Below, one piece after another: positions 57,115 to 64,000 of a DNA stretch of 64,000 nucleotides (its first letter is position 1; every line of letters starts with the position of its first letter). Under the pieces are notes generated by a model. That model made no database searches. It was not told where the DNA came from and saw only the letters and a program-made list of their open reading frames with translations. This DNA comes from Ferrimonas sediminicola (lineage in GTDB: Bacteria; Pseudomonadota; Gammaproteobacteria; Enterobacterales; Shewanellaceae), in the NCBI RefSeq assembly GCF_005116715.1, contig NZ_SWCI01000001.1, positions 558,001 to 622,000 on the forward strand. Reading direction: 5' to 3'. The position numbers were made by a program, and so were the translations under genes.

Positions 57115-57465
57115 ATGACAGCTGCAGCAGAACAAGCCATGCCCATCCAGTTTTCCGATGCCGCCGCACTGAAGGTGAAGGGACTGCTGGAGGAGGAGGA
57201 GAACCCGAACCTGAAACTGCGGGTGTACGTCACCGGCGGTGGTTGCAGCGGTTTCCAGTACGGTTTTACCTTCGATGAGAAGGTGAACGATGGTGACACC
57301 ACCATCGACAAGGAGGGGGTTACCCTGGTGGTGGATCCCATGAGCTTGCAATATCTGGTCGGCGGCACCGTGGATTACACCGAGGGGCTGGAGGGCAGTC
57401 GCTTCTTCGTCAACAACCCCAATGCTACCACCACCTGTGGTTGTGGTGCCTCCTTCTCCATCTGA
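57115..57465 (+). CDS. erpA: Iron-sulfur cluster insertion protein ErpA
   Basis: A 116-residue A-type carrier. The three cluster cysteines are in [11 protein letters not shown] and the C-terminal TTCGCGASF. It has the ErpA start [20 protein letters not shown]. It hands Fe-S clusters to target enzymes. Preceded by GAGGTAACC. In pseudomonads a bactofilin gene separates it from the DUF6776 gene; here it does not. Confidence 0.96.
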   Translation: MTAAAEQAMPIQFSDAAALKVKGLLEEEENPNLKLRVYVTGGGCSGFQYGFTFDEKVNDGDTTIDKEGVTLVVDPMSLQYLVGGTVDYTEGLEGSRFFVNNPNATTTCGCGASFSI

Positions 57466-57483
57466 GCCATCGACGCGACCCAG

Positions 57484-57545
57484 GGGCGCCTCAAGGGCGC
57501 CCGTCAGACACCGATCCCCCGCCCTCTGGCGGGGGATGTTGTTTG
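57484..57545 (+). terminator. Double hairpin terminator after erpA
   Basis: First GGGCGCC-TCAAG-GGCGCCC (57484-57502), then a perfect ten-base-pair stem ATCCCCCGCC-CTCT-GGCGGGGGAT (57514-57537) followed by GTTGTTT. Confidence 0.75.
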
Positions 57546-58060
57546 GGGCACTTGTTGTTCCCCGGTAACCCTGGCAAACCCGCCGCCACCCCCCTCCTGC
57601 GTCCTGGTCAAGCTTCCGTCAAGCGCAAAAAAGGACTGTGCCTTAAATAATTGTTGTTCACCAACCAACCCTACTCTTGTTGCGCTTAGCAAGAGCCTGT
57701 AAATCTTCTTTAAGGAGAAGATCAGGAACCCGCGCCTGTCGAAATCAGTATCGAGCATGGAGAGATCCTGGGGGCCCCATAACACCCTGGCAAACACAGC
57801 CTCTGGATACCGGCATGACCGTGCTGGAGGAAGTCGTAGAGGGTTGAATCCACTCTGTAGGAACCTGAAAATTACTCCTGAGCCTTGCAACCAGGTGCTC
57901 CCTGTACCACAGGAACAATCGTCACCCTGACGCACGTCAGGGTCCGGTGTCTGTTGAAACGAGCACCAATTCCCCATTCATGTTTGAGTGTGTCATGACA
58001 TGGGTTAGCCCGGTAAAGCCAAGGCATTGCCTAACTTTAACAGCTCACTCAGACACAGCC
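57546..58060. ncRNA. Gene-free region between convergent genes, possible structured RNA
   Basis: About 515 bases between the erpA terminator and the terminator of the M6 protease gene. I find no convincing ORF: the 157-codon minus frame (57504-57977) has no ribosome site and low-complexity ends. Strong hairpins are ATCTTCT-TTAAGG-AGAAGAT (57703-57722) and ACCCTGACG-CA-CGTCAGGGT (57924-57943), and a palindrome TGTCATGACA lies near 57991-58000. About eight GGA triplets occur in 57700-57920, one in the loop of the first hairpin, which recalls CsrA-binding RNAs but is not clearly above chance. TTGTTG with GTAAAT near 57678-57705 could be a plus-strand promoter. Confidence 0.35.
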
Positions 58061-58085
58061 CAAACAAGGCGCCCCGGGGGCGCCT
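58061..58085 (-). terminator. Terminator of the M6 protease gene
   Basis: On the minus strand AGGCGCC-loop-GGCGCCT followed by TTGTTTG, 15 bases past the stop. Confidence 0.75.
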
Positions 58086-58099
58086 GCTCTCTGAATCGG

Positions 58100-60898
58100 T
58101 TAACGCCGCAGCCTGCGTCCCAGCAGGGGCAGCAGCATCAGGGTGAACCACCCCAGGCTGCCGCCACCGCCGGAGCTGGAGCCGCCGGTGCTGCCACTGC
58201 CGCTGTTGTCGGCGATGGTGATCGATCGGGTGATGGTCTGGCTCTGCTTTGCTGCGTCGGTCATGGTCAACTGAACTTGGTAGGTGCCCGCCGAGGCATA
58301 GGTGTGGCTGACGCTGGCGCCGCTGGCGTCGCTGGCGCTGCTGTCATCTCCGAAGTGCCACTGGTAGCCGTAGGGCGCCAGGCCACCGCTGACGTCGGCG
58401 CTGAAGCTGACGCTGTTGCCATTGATACTGGCGTTGATGCGGCCGGAGAGTGGCTCGATGGCTTGCTCGCGGACCTCGACCTGGCGGCTGCTTTCCAGCA
58501 TCTGGCCCGCCTCGTCGATGACGGTTAGGGTCAGGGTGTAGGTGCCGTCGGCCGGGTAGGTGTGGCTGATGGCGGCGGTGTGGTACACCTTGCCGTCACC
58601 GGTCTCCCAGGTGTAGCTGGGGCTGCCCTGGCCGTTTTCCGCCGTGGCCTGGGCCGTGAGGCTGAGGGCGTCGGTGGCGTGGGTCAGTTCGGTCAGGGCA
58701 AAGGCGGTGCCGCTGTAGCTCAGCGCCACGGTGGCGGTGGCCGAATCGTCGGCCTGTTCGGTGACGGCCATCTTCAAACCCATCTTGGGCAGCACCAGTC
58801 CCGACTGGGGCTGGCCGGGGGCGCTGTAGTCCAGGGCGTCGTCAAACAGTGAGACCGGCTCCAGGCTGGGATCGTTGTAGACCGACTTCTGGGCGAATCG
58901 GCTGAAGGCGGCGTCCTTGATCTGGATCTGGGTGCCCTGGTCGGGGATCAGTATCTGGTCCGCGTCCACCACCCCGGTAAAGCCGTAGCCTGGGTGAGGG
59001 CCGACGTTGTTGTCCGAGTAGGCGCGGTTGTAGTACCAGACTAGCACCCCGGGATCATAGGGGCTGACGGCCAGGCCGGCATCGTTGTTGACAAACTGGC
59101 GCAACTGAATGAAATAGCCGTGGCCGGCGCCGGGCAGTTGATCGGTGATCCGCGCGAAGCCGTCCAGAGTCATCGCCTGGGCGGTTTCGGCGCTGCTCTG
59201 CCAGACGGGGGTGTCGCCGTTGCTGATGGCCAGGTCGTCGGCAACGAAGCCGTAGCCGCCGGCAGATTCATCGGTGACATACCTCATGGACAGGGTGATC
59301 TCCTGGCCGGCGTAGTCGCCGAGATCAAAGCTGAGGGTGACCCAGCCGGCATCGCCCTCGGCATCGGCGAGATCGGCGGAGTTGCCGGTGTAGTGGGCTC
59401 CCAGGTTGGCGTAGACCGTATTGATGGCAGTAGCGTAGCTGCCGGAGAGGGGGGCGCCGTTGACCAGCACCTGCAGATAGTCGTACTCCTGTTCTATTTG
59501 CCAGTGGGCCTTCATAGTCAGGGTCGGCCTGCCGGCCGGCAACGTCAGCGTCACCTGGGCGCTGTGGCGCAGGTCGTGACCGGCACCTGAGTAGTACTGC
59601 AGCTTGCCGCTGTAGGGGGCATGGAAACTTTCCAGCTTGGGGGGCAGCGGCAGGGTCAGCTGGTTGGTACCGATGTGGTTGACGGCGCTGACCAGGGTGT
59701 GGCTGCTGGGGGTGCTGCTCAGTTGGTCCAGCTCCAGGGCCTGGTTGTTGATCCAGTTGCCGCCATAGCGGTTCTGCAGGTAGTCCCGGGCCCAGGCGCT
59801 CATGGAGGAGGGCTGGCTGCCGGCCGGGTTTCCGGTCCAGCTGCCGCCGGACATCAGCGACCACAGACCGACCGGGGAGCCGTGCTCGCTGTAGTCGGTG
59901 TCATACTCATCGGGTAGGCCCAGATCGTGACCAAACTCGTGGGTGCAGACGCCGGCGGCGGCATCGATGGGCTGAATGGTGTAACCGAACACCCGGTAGC
60001 TGCTGTCGGGAATCTGCTTGGGCAGCCGGCGGTCATCGAAGACGAAGTAGCGGTGAGACCAGATGGCGTCTTTGCCCAGGTAGCCGCCACCGGCCTCCTC
60101 ACCGATGCTGGAGTGGAACACCATGATGTGATCGATGATGCCGTCCGGTTCATCGACGTTGCCGTCGCCATCGATGTCGTACTGATCCTCTTGGTCAAAC
60201 TCCGCCAGGTTGACGTCACCGCGGGCCACCAGCTTGGAGATCGCTTCGAACACCAGATCGCCCACAGGACCGTCGTTGTCTTCACCGACGGGACCGCCGT
60301 AGTAGGCGGCGTTGTGATCGGCGCGGACCCAGTCGAACACCTTGCCGCCGAAGTCGAAGCTGCCGCCGGACTCCTCGGTATAAAACTGGCGGGCGGACTG
60401 CAGGGTCTGGCCGGTGGGGCCGGGGAAGCCGTTGCTGGAGAACAGCAGCTTGTCGTAGTGAGCGGCCGTGTAGCTGGGGTAGTACATGTCGGTGTCTGCC
60501 ACCGTCAAACGGTTGTCGTCATGGGGCAGGTCGGGGAAATCCACCAGGATCCCCAGTACCTTGACCGACTTGCCACTGTCTTGGGCGTAGTGAGGCAGTG
60601 CCACCGCCTTGAGCCCGGTGGACTTAGACAGAGGCCGGGCGGCGATCGGCGCCAGGGAGACCCCCTTGACCCTGGTGTCGGAGTTGAAGGCTCCGGAGGT
60701 GAATTTCCGCAACTTGGCGTCGATCTGCTCCCGGGTCGAGACGTCGTCGATCTCCCCCCGTTTGGTCATCCAGTACTCGATGCGTTCGTGGTTGATCACC
60801 CCGGGATCGGCCAGTTGCACCGGCCGTGGGGCCGCCAGCAGCGAGGGGGTTACGCCCGCCGCGATAAGGGCGGCGGTCAATACACTGAGTCTTTGCAT
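58100..60898 (-). CDS. Secreted M6-family metalloprotease with PKD domains and GlyGly-CTERM
   Basis: About 932 residues from ATG 60898 (AGGGAA upstream). Signal peptide MQRLSVLTAALIAAGVTPSLLA. An M6 (immune inhibitor A-like) catalytic domain with zinc motif HEFGHDLGLPDEYD (His320, Glu321, His324). A beta-rich region (about 440-600) has jelly-roll character. Two PKD domains follow, shown by SYTWETGDGKVYH and YQWHFGDDSSASDAS. The end, GGGGSLGWFTLMLLPLLGRRLRR-type Gly-rich then hydrophobic then Arg-rich, is a GlyGly-CTERM sorting tail, normally cut by a rhomboid protease and linked to type II secretion. Isolated single gene with AT-rich upstream DNA, possibly acquired between erpA and anmK. Confidence 0.93.
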   Translation of the reverse strand: MQRLSVLTAALIAAGVTPSLLAAPRPVQLADPGVINHERIEYWMTKRGEIDDVSTREQIDAKLRKFTSGAFNSDTRVKGVSLAPIAARPLSKSTGLKAVALPHYAQDSGKSVKVLGILVDFPDLPHDDNRLTVADTDMYYPSYTAAHYDKLLFSSNGFPGPTGQTLQSARQFYTEESGGSFDFGGKVFDWVRADHNAAYYGGPVGEDNDGPVGDLVFEAISKLVARGDVNLAEFDQEDQYDIDGDGNVDEPDGIIDHIMVFHSSIGEEAGGGYLGKDAIWSHRYFVFDDRRLPKQIPDSSYRVFGYTIQPIDAAAGVCTHEFGHDLGLPDEYDTDYSEHGSPVGLWSLMSGGSWTGNPAGSQPSSMSAWARDYLQNRYGGNWINNQALELDQLSSTPSSHTLVSAVNHIGTNQLTLPLPPKLESFHAPYSGKLQYYSGAGHDLRHSAQVTLTLPAGRPTLTMKAHWQIEQEYDYLQVLVNGAPLSGSYATAINTVYANLGAHYTGNSADLADAEGDAGWVTLSFDLGDYAGQEITLSMRYVTDESAGGYGFVADDLAISNGDTPVWQSSAETAQAMTLDGFARITDQLPGAGHGYFIQLRQFVNNDAGLAVSPYDPGVLVWYYNRAYSDNNVGPHPGYGFTGVVDADQILIPDQGTQIQIKDAAFSRFAQKSVYNDPSLEPVSLFDDALDYSAPGQPQSGLVLPKMGLKMAVTEQADDSATATVALSYSGTAFALTELTHATDALSLTAQATAENGQGSPSYTWETGDGKVYHTAAISHTYPADGTYTLTLTVIDEAGQMLESSRQVEVREQAIEPLSGRINASINGNSVSFSADVSGGLAPYGYQWHFGDDSSASDASGASVSHTYASAGTYQVQLTMTDAAKQSQTITRSITIADNSGSGSTGGSSSGGGGSLGWFTLMLLPLLGRRLRR

Positions 60899-61475
60899 AG
60901 GGTTCCCTAAATTGCTATCCATGGTCCTGGCCCTGGCCGGGACCCCATCTGTTGTCTCGACGGTGACCGGGGACGGGACTCTCCCGAGGTCCCCGGAGCG
61001 ATTGCCGAGTTGTGTCGTCCTGCTGAGGGTAAAGGAGAACAACTTCCTGTTTTTATTCGGTTACCAGTGTGAGCTGCAGACACTGGCCTGTATGGAGTCT
61101 CATCACTTTGTGGTCGAATTTACAATTAAATCACGCGTTAGTGTATCTTAAATTAATATAAAACAAAGATTTGTAGTGAGGGTGTGACAATTGCTTACAT
61201 AGCTGAAACGGTCAATCCGGGAAAAAGGAGTGTGCCAATGACGGGGTATCTGTCGTTGCCTCAGTGGCCCGGTGGCCTGTCTCGCCGGCCCTGGTCCTGT
61301 TACCCGGTGCGGGACCGCCGAGATTGAGATTGGCTCGGGATGGGCAATGAGGCGCGGACAGGGGCGGCGTCAGTGTCATCCCTGGGTGGGATGGCCGGTT
61401 GACGTCGTGATGTTGAGGGGAGCCTCTGGCCCGGTGGGGCGCTCCGCCAGGGTCCGACCCCGTCTCGAGCAGGGG
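60899..61475. other. Intergenic region upstream of the M6 protease gene
   Basis: About 575 bases. The part at 61115-61190 is very AT-rich and likely holds the protease promoter on the minus strand (TTGTTT and TACACT about 15 bases apart are candidates). On the plus strand a 29-codon ORF (61238-61327) follows AAAAAGGAG with seven bases of spacing; its product is Pro/Arg/Trp-rich and unfamiliar. The rest up to 61475 is GC-rich with no convincing gene. Confidence 0.4.
61238..61327 (+). CDS. Possible 29-residue small ORF
   Basis: ATG 61238 preceded by AAAAAGGAG (61222-61230), stop TGA 61325-61327. The peptide starts MTGYLSLPQWPGGLSRRPWS. No known family; might be a leader or chance. Included because of its ribosome site only. 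Confidence 0.2.
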   Translation: MTGYLSLPQWPGGLSRRPWSCYPVRDRRD

Positions 61476-62576
61476 CTATCCGGCCGGGGTCAGGCTGCCC
61501 AGCACCGCCGGGCGCCGGGCGCCGGTGGCCGAAGGCAGGTTGCCGGGCAGGCCCTCCACATGACGCATCGCCAGCCAGGCGAACGCCATTCCCTCCACCC
61601 ACTGGGGGGGGACACCCAGGGCGTCGGTGGTCTGAATTCTGTGACGGGGCAAGGCTTGGCCCAGTTGGCGCACCAGCTGACCGTTGAAGGCGCCGCCGCC
61701 GCAGAGGTAGAGGTCACAGTCGGGACTCAGCGCCAGGATCTCCCTGGCCATGGTGTCCACGGTGAACGCCAGCAGGGTGGCCTGGATATCCTCAGGGGCC
61801 AGGTTCATAAAGGGCTCCAACTGGTAGTTGAGCCAGGCCTGGTTGAACAGCTCTCGGCCGGTACTCTTGGGGGCGGGCTGGGCAAAGTAGGGGTGGCTCA
61901 TCAGGCGCTTGAGCAGTTCGGGCTGGACGCGGCCCCGGCTGGCCATGGCACCATCTTTGTCATAGGGTTGCTGGATATGCTGGCGGGCCCAGGCGTCCAT
62001 CAGGGTGTTGCCCGGCCCGGTATCGAACCCGAGAACCGGCGTATTGTCGCCCGGCAACCAGGTGATGTTGGCGATGCCGCCGATGTTGACGATGATCCGC
62101 GGCTTGTCGTCGCTGAACAGGGAGAGGTGGAAGGCAGGAACCAGGGGGGCCCCCTGCCCCCCCAGGGCGATATCCTTGCGACGGAAATCTGCTACCACAT
62201 CGATGCCGGTTTCCACCGCCATGGTGTTGGGATCCCCCAGCTGCAGGCTGAAGCCGTTGAGGCCTTCGGGTTGGTGGCGCACCGTCTGACCGTGGCTGCC
62301 GATGGCGCGGATATCCTCAGGTGCCAGGCCGCTTTTGGCCAGGAGCCCGTGCACCGCCTGGGCAAAGGCCCGGCCCACCTGGCGGTCCACATGGCCGAGT
62401 CGGTTAACCTCATCCTCTCCGGTGCTGCAGAGTCGATGCAGCTGTTCCAGCAGGTGGGGGTCATACTCATGGGTATGACTGGCCACCATCACCGGATGAC
62501 CGCTCTGAAACTCCACCAGCACCGCATCGATGCCATCCATGCTGGTGCCCGACATCAGGCCTATGTATCTGCTCAT
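61476..62576 (-). CDS. anmK: Anhydro-N-acetylmuramic acid kinase
   Basis: A 366-residue kinase of the ASKHA fold, starting [20 protein letters not shown] with the family phosphate loop. [27 protein letters not shown] and [14 protein letters not shown] are other conserved blocks. It opens and phosphorylates anhydro-MurNAc during murein recycling, complementing mpl at 20945. It overlaps the upstream M23 peptidase gene by four bases. Confidence 0.96.
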   Translation of the reverse strand: MSRYIGLMSGTSMDGIDAVLVEFQSGHPVMVASHTHEYDPHLLEQLHRLCSTGEDEVNRLGHVDRQVGRAFAQAVHGLLAKSGLAPEDIRAIGSHGQTVRHQPEGLNGFSLQLGDPNTMAVETGIDVVADFRRKDIALGGQGAPLVPAFHLSLFSDDKPRIIVNIGGIANITWLPGDNTPVLGFDTGPGNTLMDAWARQHIQQPYDKDGAMASRGRVQPELLKRLMSHPYFAQPAPKSTGRELFNQAWLNYQLEPFMNLAPEDIQATLLAFTVDTMAREILALSPDCDLYLCGGGAFNGQLVRQLGQALPRHRIQTTDALGVPPQWVEGMAFAWLAMRHVEGLPGNLPSATGARRPAVLGSLTPAG

Positions 62577-63898
62577 TGCATTGCCACCATAACTTGCTGA
62601 CGGTGTTTCAGCAGCGCCAGCTGCTCCTCGGCCCGGACCAGGAAAGCGGCCCTCTCCTTGCGGGCGATGTCCGCCGCTTCCGGCAGCGTGACCTTGCGGG
62701 GATTGCGATGTACGCCGTTGACCAGGAACTCGTAATGGAGGTGGGCCCCGGTGACCCGGCCGGTGGCACCCAGCAGACCGATGGTCTGCCCCTGACGCAC
62801 CCGCTGACCCTGTTTCACCTTGCGTTTGCTCAGGTGCAGGTACTTGGTGACGTACTTGCCACCGTGCTGGATGAAGACGTAGTTGCCATTGAGCTTATTG
62901 TAGGCCGACCTGGTCACTTTGCCGTCGCCGGCCGCCATGATGGGGGTGCCCACCGGGGCCACATAGTCGGTGCCGTTGTGGGGGCGGACCCGCTTGGTAA
63001 CCGGGTGCAGCCGCCTTGGGTTGAAGTTGGAACTGACGTAGTTGAACTGCACCGGCGCCCTCAAAAACGCCTTGCGCATCGCCTTGCCCTTGTCGGAGTA
63101 ATAGTTGCCGTCACTGTGGCGCACCGCCCTGAAGGTGTCTCCCTGATTGGTGAACTCCGCCGCCAGGATCTTGCCGTCGGAGACATAGTGACCATCGATA
63201 AACTCCTCCTCGTAGAGCACCGCGAAGCGGTCTCCCTGGCGGATGTCCAGGGCAAAGTCGATGTCCCAGCCGAAGATGCCGGCCAGGCTCATGATCTGGT
63301 TGGGGCTCATGCCGGCGCCGATACCGGCGTTCCAGAAGTTGCTGTCGATCACCGCCGAGGCGAAGGCGGTGCGCAGCTCCACCTCCTTGCTTTCCATCCA
63401 CTCCCGGTAGCCGTCGCCGTCGGCGGCGATCAGCAGGGTGGTGCGGGCGTCGATGGCGTATTTCAGTTGCTTGAGATCGCCCAGTGCATCGCGTCCCAGC
63501 AGGATCTCCTGGCCGGGCATCACCTTGGTGAGCCGTTTGCCGGCTTCACTCAACTGGGTGATGCGGTAAAGCTGCTGGGGGCTGAGGCCGGCGCGGTCGA
63601 ACAGCTTTGCCAGGCTGTCCCCCGGCTGAACGGTGAAACTGCGCCACTCCAGGGAGGCGCCCCCTTCGCTGCCGTTCTGGGAGGGGGGCAGTTCCAGGGG
63701 AAGCGGCAGGCGCTGGTGGATGGGAAGCGGAGTGTGGAAGTCGGCGGCCAGGTCGCTGCCGGAGGGGAGCAGCAAGCTCACCAGCATCAGCAGCAGGGCA
63801 GATGTCAAACCGATCCTGTGGGGGCGCGGCAGCACCTTCAGGGTGCCGACAACGCCGGTAAGTAGCCTGGAATTACGGCGCTTTTTCTCTCTGATCAT
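62573..63898 (-). CDS. mepM: Murein DD-endopeptidase, MepM-like (M23)
   Basis: About 441 residues from ATG 63898. N-terminal anchor [17 protein letters not shown] (about 30-46), a LysM/OapA-like domain with [19 protein letters not shown] (about 90-108), and an M23 catalytic domain with zinc ligands in [13 protein letters not shown] and [10 protein letters not shown]. It cuts murein cross-links for cell growth. The first in-frame start (TTG 63928) is less likely. In pseudomonads this gene is followed by anmK and preceded by a divergent tyrS; the sequence after 63899 to the window end looks like the shared promoter. Confidence 0.93.
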   Translation of the reverse strand: MIREKKRRNSRLLTGVVGTLKVLPRPHRIGLTSALLLMLVSLLLPSGSDLAADFHTPLPIHQRLPLPLELPPSQNGSEGGASLEWRSFTVQPGDSLAKLFDRAGLSPQQLYRITQLSEAGKRLTKVMPGQEILLGRDALGDLKQLKYAIDARTTLLIAADGDGYREWMESKEVELRTAFASAVIDSNFWNAGIGAGMSPNQIMSLAGIFGWDIDFALDIRQGDRFAVLYEEEFIDGHYVSDGKILAAEFTNQGDTFRAVRHSDGNYYSDKGKAMRKAFLRAPVQFNYVSSNFNPRRLHPVTKRVRPHNGTDYVAPVGTPIMAAGDGKVTRSAYNKLNGNYVFIQHGGKYVTKYLHLSKRKVKQGQRVRQGQTIGLLGATGRVTGAHLHYEFLVNGVHRNPRKVTLPEAADIARKERAAFLVRAEEQLALLKHRQQVMVAMQ

Positions 63899-64000
63899 CT
63901 CTTTGTGAAGGTCATTCCCCAAAAACAATGGGGATTTGGCCGGAACCGCCTAGTCTACACCCTTTCCTTTATTCTGCCTAACCAGTAACATTGACCTCTT
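63899..64000. other. Upstream region of mepM, end of window
   Basis: About 100 bases without a gene; probably a divergent promoter region. TAGACT near 63950 on the minus strand is a possible -10. Confidence 0.3.

Noticed and set aside
57650-57960. Known RNAs (6S, tmRNA, RNase P, SRP, cobalamin or TPP riboswitch, CsrB)
   Set aside because: None of their conserved cores could be matched; GGA count is only slightly above what base composition predicts, so CsrB is not called.
57504-57977. 157-codon minus frame in the erpA/M6 gap
   Set aside because: No ribosome site, ends in Gly and Arg runs, and spans hairpins; better seen as noncoding.
61272-62600. 442-codon plus-strand frame across anmK
   Set aside because: Antisense shadow of anmK; no ribosome site at its start.

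Overview
This window is a stretch of GC-rich (about 60% by eye) gammaproteobacterial chromosome, densely packed and almost entirely core metabolism. The gene content (YihD, YbaM, TIGR03899, DUF2165, Tsx-type channel, MetJ operator, GlyGly-CTERM secreted protease, bactofilin, split PntA) fits a marine Alteromonadales-type bacterium such as Ferrimonas or a relative; the genus is an inference. No phage, transposase, CRISPR array, toxin-antitoxin pair or secretion cluster was seen.

Layout. 1-1435: end of a minus-strand pyridine nucleotide transhydrogenase operon (split alpha subunit). 1857-6095: cysJIH, the PAPS-to-sulfide arm of sulfate assimilation. 6145-9292: a 2OG-Fe(II) oxygenase, a Tsx-like channel behind a DUF2165 membrane protein, and a TetR regulator. 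9631-9802: tRNA-Pro(UGG) with a broken second copy of its 5' half. 10028-12821: uroporphyrinogen-III methyltransferase (siroheme for CysI) facing a TIGR03899/MFS pair. 12979-20717: TPR lipoprotein, inorganic pyrophosphatase, fructose-1,6-bisphosphatase, bactofilin, a secreted DPP-IV-like peptidase, two small membrane proteins and a probable methionine transporter under MetJ boxes.

20945-41573 largely follows the E. coli hpt-yadGH-panDCB-folK-pcnB-gluQ-dksA-sfsA-thpR-hrpB-mrcB neighbourhood: mpl-ubiX-hpt, yadGH, a TrmB-like methyltransferase, a 31-codon small membrane ORF, then panD, panC, panB, folK, pcnB, gluQRS, dksA and sfsA on the minus strand, with a NAD(P)-binding oxidoreductase, pepB and a diguanylate cyclase inserted before thpR, hrpB and mrcB. 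pcnB appears to use an ATT start codon, as in E. coli.

41570-53030 is a more lineage-specific block: YbaM, an SDR and DUF393 pair, a glutathione-dependent formaldehyde detoxification pair (frmA-fghA) with a divergent LysR regulator and a perfect inverted repeat between them, YihD, a serine-protease lipoprotein with a secreted partner, DUF2797, a small outer-membrane barrel, a YggL-like protein, pyrBI, and a PhaB-type reductase. From 53034 the E. coli-like order resumes (hemL, clcA, erpA). A large M6 metalloprotease with PKD domains and a GlyGly-CTERM tail lies between erpA and anmK-mepM, flanked by gene-poor DNA of more than 500 bases on each side; the 57546-58060 part contains strong hairpins and no convincing gene.

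No wholly new multi-gene system was found. The best leads are the 31-codon ORF, the structured gene-free region at 57546-58060, the ATT start of pcnB, the tRNA half-copy, the frmA/LysR inverted repeat, and the protease/partner pair at 46689-48458.
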